Below are positions 43,590-52,756 of a stretch of DNA of 64,000 bases, piece by piece. Position numbers and translations under genes: made by a program. The stretch lies in NCBI GenBank assembly GCA_003512955.1, contig DOTG01000026.1, positions 618,180 through 682,179 of the forward strand. The letters run 5' to 3'. The notes beneath the pieces are model-generated. The model saw only the letters and a program-made list of their open reading frames with translations, had not been told where the DNA came from and did not search any database. Within the stretch, counting starts at the first letter, position 1. Every line of letters starts with the position of its first letter. The stretch is from Marinilabiliales bacterium. GTDB lineage: Bacteria > Bacteroidota > Bacteroidia > Bacteroidales > SZUA-534.

Positions 43590-44503
43590 GCTTTTATTAT
43601 CCCTTCGCAATTAATTACAATTCCAGTAATCATTTCTTCCTTAGTAACAAAACACACTTTTTCTTTTCCTTCCCAAGGAGCTTTGGTTTCATCGTGCCGC
43701 CATTGACTGTTTTTAAAATTCATAAAATGAATGTACATAAATTCACGGTCGCCATCGCGTGAGTTGGTGATTCTCCCATCTTTGTAATACCAAGTATCGG
43801 GTTGCTGGCTATTTATAGTCCCATCAATCCAAGGAATGGTTGTAAAGGGAGTGGTATATTGCTCTTTTAGGTAGAGTTTCCGCATTTTGAAAGCCTTTAT
43901 TTTTCGGGTAAGCCAATTGTTTATTTGAACTTGAAACTTTTCGTTGAATTTATCAAAAATGGTCATAGTATAAGCATTTGTAATCCCATGTTCATCAATA
44001 CCAACAAAATTGGGATACACCAGTTTATTACGCCAATCATATATCTTTTTATACATATCCCTGTTATTGGCAGTATTGCGAAACAAGGCCAGATGTCCTG
44101 AAATACGAACCTGATGAGTAGAAAGGACACTATACTTTTTTAAAATATCATCGGAATAAAATAGACGGATATCACCGAACAAAATATCCATATCGGTCCA
44201 GCCATAAAAATCATATTCTTTTATGTCCTCATAATGGATTTTTGGATATAACGGTCGTAAATCGCAAAGTTTATAAGCATTGGCCGGGTTAAATTCAATA
44301 CTGGCTTTTTGCTTTGCCATTATAATATACTCATCAAAACTCATTTTTTTAAATACCACATTAGGAAAGTTGTACCCTGTAGTATCACAATCGGTATAAA
44401 AAATAAAATTTATCGTAGGGTTTCGATTGATGGTTTCAAAGAATAATGGGGCCCATTCTGGGAATTGGCCGAAGTAGGGGATAAGAAAAACCATTGATTT
44501 CAT
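43586..44503 (-). CDS. DUF6625-type glycosyltransferase-like protein
   Basis: 305 residues, beginning MVFLIPYFGQFPEWAPLFFE, the hallmark start of DUF6625 proteins found in polysaccharide loci. YGWTDMDILFGDI contains a DxD-like motif as in GT-A glycosyltransferases, so a sugar-transfer role is likely, though the family has no proven activity that I know of. It is coupled to neighbours on both sides: the methyltransferase gene ends 3 bases upstream and its stop overlaps the acyltransferase start by 4 bases. Confidence 0.78.
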   Translation of the reverse strand: MKSMVFLIPYFGQFPEWAPLFFETINRNPTINFIFYTDCDTTGYNFPNVVFKKMSFDEYIIMAKQKASIEFNPANAYKLCDLRPLYPKIHYEDIKEYDFYGWTDMDILFGDIRLFYSDDILKKYSVLSTHQVRISGHLALFRNTANNRDMYKKIYDWRNKLVYPNFVGIDEHGITNAYTMTIFDKFNEKFQVQINNWLTRKIKAFKMRKLYLKEQYTTPFTTIPWIDGTINSQQPDTWYYKDGRITNSRDGDREFMYIHFMNFKNSQWRHDETKAPWEGKEKVCFVTKEEMITGIVINCEGIIKA

Positions 44504-44506
44504 CGT

Positions 44507-45391
44507 CTAAATTAAGTTTTTATTGAAAGCAATTGTTAAATCTTTAACTGTGAAAATTTCAAAATTGTATGTAGCTAAAATTTCCATAATTCTTTGCCTG
44601 CAATTAAATTCATCATGTATTTCAACAGCAATGACTTTAACTTTATTTATCCATTCTTCTACAGTTTGGATAGATTGAAAAACGGCATCCTCTCCCCCCT
44701 CAATATCTATTTTAAGGAAATCTATTCCATCCCAATGGTACTCTTTTAATAAAGTGGAGATGCCTTTTACTTGGAAATTATTTTTACTTCCGGATCGCGA
44801 TTCTTTTAATCGAAAAGACCAATCTTTTTTATCCCTGAAAGAACGGTCCCCTGCAAGGAAGGTGTCACAACTCCAAAGACCTTTATTTTCTGCATGAATC
44901 AAGTCAATCCTATTCATTTCAATATTATTCACCAATCGTTCAAAGGTTCCTTTATTAGGTTCCAATGCAAAAATTTTTGCCATTGGGAATGCATTGCAAA
45001 TATACAATGATGCAAGTCCGATATTTGCACCTGCATCAATCATGGTTTTTAATGGGATATTTTTTCTTAAAAACAAATCCACAATGGGTTGGTATTCCTT
45101 TTCCATAAATATCTGACGAAATACTAGGGCATCTGATGAATCCCTTTTGATGGAAATTATAAGTGGAACTTGATTTTCAACCCAATGAATGATTGTTTGG
45201 CTTCCTCTCCGGGTAAATTTAATTCCCTGCTTTCTCAGATCATTAAATAAAAGATGTGTATTTATTGGATTTTTTGGTAACCATTGCAAAAATATTGTAA
45301 AGACAGAATATAATACCACCACAATTTTTTCATTAAATGAAAATTGTTTAACCTTATCGCAATATTGAGATATATGTTTCATGGTCAGCAA
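44507..45391 (-). CDS. FkbM-family methyltransferase
   Basis: 294 residues. The SAM-binding motif MIDAGANIGLASLYICNAFP and the acidic FALEPNKGTFERL are followed by FLKIDIEGGEDAVFQ, the FkbM signature. FkbM-type enzymes O-methylate sugar hydroxyls of surface glycans and some secondary metabolites. An in-frame ATG at 45382 (MKHISQYC) is an equally good start. It is the second gene of the operon, 4 bases after the flippase stop. Confidence 0.9.
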   Translation of the reverse strand: MLTMKHISQYCDKVKQFSFNEKIVVVLYSVFTIFLQWLPKNPINTHLLFNDLRKQGIKFTRRGSQTIIHWVENQVPLIISIKRDSSDALVFRQIFMEKEYQPIVDLFLRKNIPLKTMIDAGANIGLASLYICNAFPMAKIFALEPNKGTFERLVNNIEMNRIDLIHAENKGLWSCDTFLAGDRSFRDKKDWSFRLKESRSGSKNNFQVKGISTLLKEYHWDGIDFLKIDIEGGEDAVFQSIQTVEEWINKVKVIAVEIHDEFNCRQRIMEILATYNFEIFTVKDLTIAFNKNLI

Positions 45392-45395
45392 GGTA

Positions 45396-46841
45396 TTATC
45401 TAAACTTGTTTTTGATTAGTTGAAAGATAAAAATTAATTCTTTTTGTTTTGTAAAAAGGGAGAGCAAAAAATATATAAAAATACCGACTAACGATTCCGA
45501 TAATAATTGAATTATGTTGCTTTTCCATGGAAAATAAGTCATCAAAAAAACGAATAAACCCATAAAAATGGAAAGAAAGATACTTGGGATTAGTATCTTA
45601 ATAATTGAATAAAAGGGTGCTTCAAGGATTCTAACTACAAAATGAATGGTGCTAAATAATGAAATGTAATATCCAATGCATAATCCACACAAAAAAGTTT
45701 TTATTCCCCAAATTATCCCTATTGACATTGATAGCAGCAAAATAAGTTTTTTATAGACTTCCAGTTTTAGAAATTTACTTGATTTACCCCTTGATAAAAT
45801 GGTATTTACCATGATGCTGTTTAAAGGAATGATAAAAGCAAAAAGACAAAACAGTTGCAAATAAGGAACTGAAGGCAGCCATTTATCGGAAAACACCACC
45901 GATATGAAAGGCTTTGCTGTTATAGCCAAGCCAACCATAATGGGCATGGTAATATAAGATATAAGACTTAGATATTGATTGTGAATTTTTCGTAGTTCTG
46001 CAATGGTTTCAATTTTTGAAAAAACAGGATATGTGATAGATGTTAGAATATTGGTTATATTATTTATGGGGATATCTTTGGTTGTCTTGGCCCTATTATA
46101 AATACCTAATTGATTGGCATTAAAAATTTTACCAATTATTAAATTATCAACTGCGTTAAAAACTTTATCAAGCAATACAACAAAAAAAACTTTTATCCCA
46201 AACCCATACATTTCCAAAAAAGAAGCTTTATTGAAAACGAGGGAAGGTTTCCAATTGGAATATAACCAATATAAAATACCTGTGGTAAGTGCAAAAGTTA
46301 ATGATTGGCCAATTAAGCTATAAACCCCAAAACCAAGATATGCTAATGCAATTGCCACTATTCCAGAAAAAAAAACACCGATTAGTTGTATTATATTTTG
46401 AGCTTTATAGTTTAATTCTTTAATAAGTAAGGTTGCTTGGATTAAACTAAAAGAGTGTATAAGAAAAGCCAGATTGTAATATTTAATTAACAAAACTAAT
46501 TGTGGTTCGTTATAAAACCTTGCAATTACTGGAGCCAATAAAAATAAAATACAATAGAATAGAAATGATACCCCAATATTAAAATAGAAAATAGTAGAAC
46601 AATCTGCCGATGAGATGCTTTTTCTCTGGATAAGGGCAGCGGATAGTCCTGAATTGACAAATGCATTAGCAATTTCGGAGAAAATAAAAAGCATGGCAAC
46701 TAAACCAAATTCAGCAGGAGACAGTAACCGGGCTAAAAGAATGGATACAAATATGGAGAAACCCTGATATCCCAACTGACCGATTGTATTCCATTTTACA
46801 CTTGAAATGGTTAGTTCGCGAACAGTTTTTTGTTTATTCAA
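45396..46841 (-). CDS. Polysaccharide flippase (Wzx-like, MOP superfamily)
   Basis: 481 residues with about 12-14 membrane helices. The N-terminus shows WNTIGQLGYQGFSIF and LLARLLSPAEFGLVAM, and NSGLSAALIQRKSIS is typical of the polysaccharide synthesis/export family. It would move lipid-linked repeat units to the outer face of the inner membrane. It is the first gene of the leftward operon, with a matching -7 element 39 bases upstream. No Wzy polymerase is recognisable in the window, so polymerisation is encoded elsewhere or the product is a short glycan. Confidence 0.92.
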   Translation of the reverse strand: MNKQKTVRELTISSVKWNTIGQLGYQGFSIFVSILLARLLSPAEFGLVAMLFIFSEIANAFVNSGLSAALIQRKSISSADCSTIFYFNIGVSFLFYCILFLLAPVIARFYNEPQLVLLIKYYNLAFLIHSFSLIQATLLIKELNYKAQNIIQLIGVFFSGIVAIALAYLGFGVYSLIGQSLTFALTTGILYWLYSNWKPSLVFNKASFLEMYGFGIKVFFVVLLDKVFNAVDNLIIGKIFNANQLGIYNRAKTTKDIPINNITNILTSITYPVFSKIETIAELRKIHNQYLSLISYITMPIMVGLAITAKPFISVVFSDKWLPSVPYLQLFCLFAFIIPLNSIMVNTILSRGKSSKFLKLEVYKKLILLLSMSIGIIWGIKTFLCGLCIGYYISLFSTIHFVVRILEAPFYSIIKILIPSIFLSIFMGLFVFLMTYFPWKSNIIQLLSESLVGIFIYFLLSLFTKQKELIFIFQLIKNKFR

Positions 46842-46879
46842 TGTAATAAATTCTTCTTAATTAATGAGTATAAACATAA

Positions 46880-46887
46880 CAAAAATA
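46880..46887 (-). promoter_or_regulatory. -7 element for the polysaccharide operon
   Basis: CAAAAATA on the + strand reads TATTTTTG on the minus strand, an exact TAnnTTTG. It lies 39 bases before the flippase start and directly beside the left arm of the 19-bp inverted repeat, which would overlie its -33 region. Confidence 0.48.
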
Positions 46888-46896
46888 CCTGTTCAT

Positions 46897-46994
46897 TTAT
46901 AAAATCCCCTCTCAATATATCAATTGTTTTTCAATCATCAATATATGCAACTTTGGTTCGAGTTGAATCATTATTTTGAGAGGGGCTTTTATAA
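46897..46994. repeat. 19-bp inverted repeat with 60-bp spacer
   Basis: TTATAAAATCCCCTCTCAA (46897-46915) is complementary to TTGAGAGGGGCTTTTATAA (46976-46994) with one mismatch. The spacer holds CAACTTTG (46948-46955), close to a -7 element on the + strand. The position between a surface-glycan operon and an adhesin gene suggests regulation, either as an operator pair or as an invertible segment. Confidence 0.7.
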
Positions 46995-47176
46995 TGCTTC
47001 TTTCAAGTATATTCAACTATTTGTTCACCAATAATATTATATTTATGCAATATGTAAAAACAGTTGTTCATATCGGCTATAAGCATTTATATCAATTTTT
47101 TGATATAATTATTAAAAAAAAAACTTAGAAAAGGGCATTTTTGCGTATATTCATTTAATCTGAAAATTAAAAAGAG

Positions 47177-50100
47177 ATGAATAAAAAATTGATTTTTGTG
47201 AGCTTCTTGTTTATGTGGTTTACCAATTTGGCTCAAGTCGATTTTTGCTTGCTTCCTAAAACAAATACTGTTACTACAGATACGACTGTAACTTTTTCTT
47301 GGAATTCAATCAATGCTTCAAGCACTTATATATTGCACGTATCTACAAGTAGTTCTTTTTCAACACTTTTAAATGACACTTCCACTTCACTATTATCACT
47401 CACTCTATCGGAAATTAACTTTAATCAGGAATATTATTGGAGGGTTATCTGCGTTTCTGGGTCTGATTCTGTGATCAGTTCAACCTATAAATTTAAAACA
47501 ACAAAAATAACTTCATTAATAGGAATCAACTTATGGCACAATGTAAATGAAGGAGTTGTAACAGATGGTTCTGGAAATGTTCAATATTGGAAGAACTTAA
47601 TTAACCTAACTGATTCTTCCTTTCAAACAACAGCGACCAAGCGACCAAAGTTGCTGGTTTCGGATAGCCTTATCAACACACAAGCCAGCATAGTTTTTGA
47701 TGGAATAGATGATTATTTGTACAACACCAATAACCATAAATACAGAGCCATGTATGTTGTCTCTCGGTGGTCTGGAATAGAACCCATCTTTCCCGGTTAT
47801 AATGGTATTATTTCCTCATATGGTTCAGAAAATGATAAAATCTATATTTTTATTGGAAGGCAAAATACTGGATTAATTTATGATGGCGGAAATCCTTGGG
47901 GAAGCTCTGGAATATATATAAATCAAACACAAACTCTAAATTATAGCCCATTGAATCGTTACAAAATATTATATGGTCAAACTGCTACGCTGACTAATTT
48001 TAACGGAACATTGATTGGAAGTGCATTTACTAACGAACTTTATTGGAAAGGCCCGATAGCCGAGGTGATCGCCTTCGACACCATACCGTCCGACTCGGTG
48101 AAGGCGGTAATAAACGGGTACCTGCAGAACAAATATTCGCCGCCGGCCGATCTTGGCGCCGACATATCCGTGGAAAGCTTCGCGGGCACCGCCATCTCCG
48201 CCCACAGGCCCTGGTTCACCTCGTACAACTGGAGCACGGGCCCAACCGACTCCGCAATCACGGTAAGCCAGTCGGGCACATACTCCGTCACCGCAACCGA
48301 CATCTTCGGCAACACGAGCTCCGACGCCGTTGAGGTTACCTACCCCGAGATAACTTACCCCATACCGGGGAGGGATACCACCCTTTGCCTGGGCGACACC
48401 TTACAATGGGCCACCGGACTGGACCCGGGCTACAGCTACCTGTGGCAGGGCAGCGCACAGACCACGCCTGCCATCGCCATTTCCGCCGCCGGGCAGTATT
48501 CCGTAAAAGTTACCGACAGCAGCAGCAATTTTATCCTTTCCGACACCATAACGGTTTCCATCGACAGCTTTCCGGTGCTGAACAGCCTTGGCCCCGACCG
48601 GAGCGTGTGCCAGGGCGAGGCGGTGACCCTGACCCAGAACTCGGGCGACATAACGCAGTGGCAATGGAACAATGGCAGCAGCCAAAGCTACATCAACATC
48701 AACACAGCCGGGGATTACAGCGTGACCGTTTCGAACGCCCGTGGCTGCCGGTCCCTTGATACCGCCCATTTCGGCCTTTCGGGTATTGCCCCAACGGTAC
48801 TGTTTTCCGCCGATACGGCCTGTTTTGGTGACAGTACCGCCTTTACCAACCTGACCTCCCTCTCCGGCGGTGGAACCATCCAAAGCTATGGGTGGGACTT
48901 TGGCGACGGCACCACATCTGCTTTATACGAGCCAAAACACCGGTACAGCCAGCCAGATACCTTTGTGGCCACCCTCACCGTGGCTGCCGATGGCGGCTGC
49001 GGCAGCTTCCATGAGGACAGCGTTGTGGTCCGTTACCGCCCCGAGGCTGGGTTTGAGGCAGAATTTGGACAGACGCACTGCACGGGCTCCCCGGTCCGGT
49101 TCACCGATACGACCATATCGGAGATGGCCCTGACGGGTTATTTCTGGGATTTCGGGGATAGCGGGACTTCTTCGCAGCAGGACCCGTCGCACCAGTACCT
49201 GACAAGCGGGGCATATACCGTAGGCTTTACTGCCACCGCCCAGAACGGCTGCTCCGATACGGCGGGCACCCAGCTAAGCATAGTTGACACCTATTACCCG
49301 CCGGGGGCAGCAGCATTGGCCAGCCCGCCGGATGGCTACTTCATGGCCAGGTCGCAACCCGTCCCCTTCATCTGGCAGGCCGGGGAACACTCGGTAAGCT
49401 ATATATTTGAGATATCGGCCGACAGCACATTTGCCACCCTGCTGGAACGCTCGGCAAAACAGGATACCCTCGGGTACAGGTATACCGTTTCCGGCGAAGG
49501 CGGTTATTACTGGCGGATTATCACGTACAACCTGTGCGGCGACAGCACGACTTCGGCGTACCGTGCCATTACGTACCGTGCCATCGACAGGCTCCCGGGA
49601 ATCAACCTCTGGCTGAGCGCCTCGGACGGGGTTGTAACAGATGGGTCGGGCAATGTGCAATACTGGAAGAACCAGGTAAACACTTCGGACTCGTCGTTCC
49701 AGGGGGACGACACCAAACGACCAATGCTGCTGGCCTCGGACAGCCTCATCAACGGAGAGCCGGCGGTATATTTTGACGGCTACAACGATTTTCTGTACAA
49801 CGCCACGGGGTACTCCTTCGGGGCCATGTACGTGGTATCCCGCTGGGGGGGTGCCGAGGCGGCGTTCCCGGGCTACAACGGGGCGGTATCCACCTACGGC
49901 AGCGGCAACGCCACCATCTATGTGTTCATCGGCAACAAATACACGTCTTCCGTTTATCCGGGGGCGACCCCGTGGGGCGCCCCGGGCATATTTGTAAACG
50001 GGCAGGGCACCCTTGAGTATTCGCCCCTGGACCGGTACAAGATTTTATACGGGCAGACCGCCACCCCGGCCGGCTACACCGGCCTCCTTTTCGGGTCGGC

Positions 50101-52657
50101 TTTCACCAACGACCATTTCTGGAAAGGCCCGATAGCCGAGGTGATCGCCTTCGACACCATACCGTCCGACTCGGTGAAGGCGGTAATAAACGGGTACCTG
50201 CAGAACAAATATTCGCCGCCGGCCGATCTTGGCGCCGACATATCCGTGGAAAGCTTCGCGGGCACCGCCATCTCCGCCCACAGGCCCTGGTTCACCTCGT
50301 ACAACTGGAGCACGGGCCCAACCGACTCCGCAATCACGGTAAGCCAGTCGGGCACATACTCCGTCACCGCAACCGACATCTTCGGGTTTACAAGCAGTGA
50401 TTCCGTAGTGGTTACTTACCCACAACCAATTAATATTACCGACACGGTTATCTGCCAGTACGATACAGTAACCTGGAATTTAGGCATAAAGGGAAATTAT
50501 AGCTATTTGTGGAGTACCGGAGGAACCGCTTCGGAGTTGAATATTACCGAAACAGGTGATTATTGGTTGGTTATTCAAGACACTTTGGGAAACCCTTGGT
50601 ATTCGGATACAGTAACAGTTGTTGTGAATGATTTTCCGTCCCGGATTTCGTTGGGGAACGACACCACCCTTTGTAAAGGAAACCGACTTTACTTGCAAAA
50701 CGGAATGGAAGCTGTGGTTGATTATCTGTGGAATGATGGTTCAGCCAATGATTTTATCACGATAAATGAAGCGGGAACCTATTCCGTTATGGTTTCAGAT
50801 AACATGGGCTGTGTGGGTTACGATACGGTTGTTCTTGATGTGAAAGGGATTGCACCAAATCCGGATTTTACCGCTCTGAATTTTTGTTTAAACGACACGG
50901 TTCAATTTTTGGATGCTTCTACTTCACCCGATGGTTCTGAAATTATTCAATGGGACTGGAATTTTGGAGATGGAAATACATCGGCAGGTAATGAAACAAC
51001 TCATCAATATTTGGAACCAGGCTCTTACCCGGTAACCTTACAAATTCAAAGTGCGTCATTGTGCACTAATAGCATCCAAAAACAAGTGGATGTTTTCCAT
51101 TTACCGGAGCCGGCCTTTTTACCGTTAACCGCCTGTTCAAATGCGGCTGTTCCTTTTTATGATAAGAGTATGAGCCGGGATGGAGTGGTCACAAGCTGGA
51201 ATTGGTTGTTCCCTGATGGTTCGGGTTCAATCCTGCAAAACCCGGAATTCACCTTTGCATCCACCGGAACCAAACAAATCCAATTGGTTGTAACTACCAA
51301 TTTAGGGTGTAAAAATACTCTCTGGAAAAGTATTGAAATCAAACAAGGCCCTGCTACCGGTTTTTCATATAGTGCCGCCTGTGTAGGTTATCCTGTCTAT
51401 TTCACGGATCAGACCGTAAGCTTTATGAACCTTCCGCTCGTTTATGAATGGACCATCAATGGTGAACCGTTTAGTTTTGAAAGCAGCCCGATGTATCAGT
51501 TCAACTCCTCCGGTACTGTTGATGTGAAATTACAAACCAGTCAAAGTACCAACGGGTGTAGCAGCTCAAAGAGTGAGCAAATCGTTGTTCATAAAAACCC
51601 CGAGGTTGGTTTTGATATCCCCATGATATGTGCAAAAAACCCAAATACTTTTGAAGGAATCATCTATGATTCTGAAGGGGAAATACACCTTTGGAAATGG
51701 CTGTTAAACCAACAACCCGCGTTTGATACCAAAGATATTGAATTCAGATACGACACAGCAGGAATCTATCATGCGGTATTGATGGTTGAAGATGTGTATG
51801 GTTGCCGCGACACCTCTCAAAATCCGTTTGAGGTATTTGACATTCCCGTTCCATTATTTACCGCTTCGGTTGAAAAGGGACCCGTTCCTTTAGAAATTCA
51901 ATTTACCAACCATTCACAAGGTGCGGATACTTATTATTGGCAATTTGGCGATGGCGGTTCTTCAACCGATATTGAACCCCAACACACGTATATAGATAGT
52001 GGGCAGTTTCAAATTCAATTGACTGCATATAGCCCCATTGGTTGTGCCGACTCTGTCTTCTCTTTAGTTAAAGGGATAATCCCGATGGTGGATGTTGCTG
52101 CTGCCGAAATCCAGACTGAACAAAGCAACGGGTTCCTCAAGGTTAGGGTCTTGATTCAAAACCTGGGCACCATTGATTTAGACGAAATGGTTGTTTCGTA
52201 TAAAACAAATAATAGTCAGGAATTTCGTGAGGTAATTAACCAAACATTTCCTTCCGGAAAAAGCCTTTGGTATGAGTTTAAGACCCAGGTGGCCTTAGAT
52301 GAGAATCAACCGTTGACCCATGTTTGTGTCGCGCTTTCGTTGAAGACAACCGCCGATGAGTATCTTTCCAACAATGAAACCTGTAAAGCTTTCGAAAATG
52401 CTTTTAAAACCCTGAATCCTTATCCAAACCCGGCTTCCGAAAAATTGGTGGTCGAATTTATCATTCCTTTTGATGCTCAGGTTTCCATACAGCTTTTTGA
52501 CGGATTTGGGAAAAAGAATGAACTTTTATTTGAGGGTACCACGCAGGCAGGATTTTGCAGAAAAGTGTTCGATATCTCTGGCCTTGAAGCAGGAATATAT
52601 TTCTATAAGATAACTTATGAGGGAAACACTCATGCGTACCAATTTATGGTGAAATAA
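47177..52657 (+). CDS. T9SS-exported PKD/LamG-like surface adhesin (1,826 aa), mosaic
   Basis: After a signal peptide (about 1-19) come an FN3-like domain (30-110), a LamG-like domain (about 112-325), Ig-like strands, PKD domains (YGWDFGDGTTS near 570, FWDFGDSGTSS near 655), a second FN3-like domain (705-790) and a second LamG-like domain (805-1015). More Ig-like and PKD domains follow (WDWNFGDGNTS near 1258, YYWQFGDGGSS near 1587). The T9SS sorting domain (LNPYPNPASEKLVVEF...) starts near 1750. Residues 290-1070 are encoded by GC-rich DNA unlike the rest and are bounded by two identical 266-bp stretches. It is probably an outer-surface adhesin or glycan-binding protein; no enzyme motif is seen. 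It is a single gene with a terminator after the stop and a regulatory region with an inverted repeat upstream. Confidence 0.9.
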   Translation: MNKKLIFVSFLFMWFTNLAQVDFCLLPKTNTVTTDTTVTFSWNSINASSTYILHVSTSSSFSTLLNDTSTSLLSLTLSEINFNQEYYWRVICVSGSDSVISSTYKFKTTKITSLIGINLWHNVNEGVVTDGSGNVQYWKNLINLTDSSFQTTATKRPKLLVSDSLINTQASIVFDGIDDYLYNTNNHKYRAMYVVSRWSGIEPIFPGYNGIISSYGSENDKIYIFIGRQNTGLIYDGGNPWGSSGIYINQTQTLNYSPLNRYKILYGQTATLTNFNGTLIGSAFTNELYWKGPIAEVIAFDTIPSDSVKAVINGYLQNKYSPPADLGADISVESFAGTAISAHRPWFTSYNWSTGPTDSAITVSQSGTYSVTATDIFGNTSSDAVEVTYPEITYPIPGRDTTLCLGDTLQWATGLDPGYSYLWQGSAQTTPAIAISAAGQYSVKVTDSSSNFILSDTITVSIDSFPVLNSLGPDRSVCQGEAVTLTQNSGDITQWQWNNGSSQSYININTAGDYSVTVSNARGCRSLDTAHFGLSGIAPTVLFSADTACFGDSTAFTNLTSLSGGGTIQSYGWDFGDGTTSALYEPKHRYSQPDTFVATLTVAADGGCGSFHEDSVVVRYRPEAGFEAEFGQTHCTGSPVRFTDTTISEMALTGYFWDFGDSGTSSQQDPSHQYLTSGAYTVGFTATAQNGCSDTAGTQLSIVDTYYPPGAAALASPPDGYFMARSQPVPFIWQAGEHSVSYIFEISADSTFATLLERSAKQDTLGYRYTVSGEGGYYWRIITYNLCGDSTTSAYRAITYRAIDRLPGINLWLSASDGVVTDGSGNVQYWKNQVNTSDSSFQGDDTKRPMLLASDSLINGEPAVYFDGYNDFLYNATGYSFGAMYVVSRWGGAEAAFPGYNGAVSTYGSGNATIYVFIGNKYTSSVYPGATPWGAPGIFVNGQGTLEYSPLDRYKILYGQTATPAGYTGLLFGSAFTNDHFWKGPIAEVIAFDTIPSDSVKAVINGYLQNKYSPPADLGADISVESFAGTAISAHRPWFTSYNWSTGPTDSAITVSQSGTYSVTATDIFGFTSSDSVVVTYPQPINITDTVICQYDTVTWNLGIKGNYSYLWSTGGTASELNITETGDYWLVIQDTLGNPWYSDTVTVVVNDFPSRISLGNDTTLCKGNRLYLQNGMEAVVDYLWNDGSANDFITINEAGTYSVMVSDNMGCVGYDTVVLDVKGIAPNPDFTALNFCLNDTVQFLDASTSPDGSEIIQWDWNFGDGNTSAGNETTHQYLEPGSYPVTLQIQSASLCTNSIQKQVDVFHLPEPAFLPLTACSNAAVPFYDKSMSRDGVVTSWNWLFPDGSGSILQNPEFTFASTGTKQIQLVVTTNLGCKNTLWKSIEIKQGPATGFSYSAACVGYPVYFTDQTVSFMNLPLVYEWTINGEPFSFESSPMYQFNSSGTVDVKLQTSQSTNGCSSSKSEQIVVHKNPEVGFDIPMICAKNPNTFEGIIYDSEGEIHLWKWLLNQQPAFDTKDIEFRYDTAGIYHAVLMVEDVYGCRDTSQNPFEVFDIPVPLFTASVEKGPVPLEIQFTNHSQGADTYYWQFGDGGSSTDIEPQHTYIDSGQFQIQLTAYSPIGCADSVFSLVKGIIPMVDVAAAEIQTEQSNGFLKVRVLIQNLGTIDLDEMVVSYKTNNSQEFREVINQTFPSGKSLWYEFKTQVALDENQPLTHVCVALSLKTTADEYLSNNETCKAFENAFKTLNPYPNPASEKLVVEFIIPFDAQVSIQLFDGFGKKNELLFEGTTQAGFCRKVFDISGLEAGIYFYKITYEGNTHAYQFMVK
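48044..48309 (+). repeat. 266-bp perfect direct repeat R, copy 1
   Basis: Identical to 50120-50385 over 266 bases and in the same reading frame (distance 2,076 = 3 x 692). It encodes the end of the LamG-like domain and an Ig-like strand set (PIAEVIAFDTIPSDSVKAV...). The AT-rich DNA ends sharply at its left edge. Confidence 0.95.
50120..50385 (+). repeat. 266-bp perfect direct repeat R, copy 2
   Basis: Exact second copy of 48044-48309. GC-rich coding sequence stops at its right edge, where AT-richer sequence resumes in frame (GFTSSDSVVV). Confidence 0.95.
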
Positions 52658-52695
52658 ATGGTTCTGATTCAATGATTTTTTACCAGAAAAAAATG

Positions 52696-52732
52696 AAAAG
52701 GCGCATAGAATACTAATCTCTATGCGCCTTTT
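52696..52732. terminator. Bidirectional terminator between adhesin and ilvE
   Basis: AAAAGGCGCATAGA (52696-52709) pairs perfectly with TCTATGCGCCTTTT (52719-52732) around a 9-nt loop. A- and T-runs on the two sides serve both convergent genes. Confidence 0.9.
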
Positions 52733-52756
52733 TATTTATAAGAACGTTGTCAATGA

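Larger units (their letters stand above)
46842..47176. other. Divergent regulatory region between polysaccharide operon and adhesin
   Basis: It contains a minus-strand -7 element (46880-46887), a 19-bp inverted repeat (46897-46915 with 46976-46994), a small palindrome (ATATCAA 47089-47095 with TTGATAT 47100-47106), and CATTTTTG at 47136-47143. That last is one base off TAnnTTTG and suitably placed (33 bases) for the adhesin start. No gene is seen. Confidence 0.5.

Noticed and set aside
48385..50425. Several long antisense and shifted frames in the adhesin
   Set aside because: They appear only where the adhesin is GC-rich, where stop codons are rare in all frames. None has a motif or ribosome-binding context.
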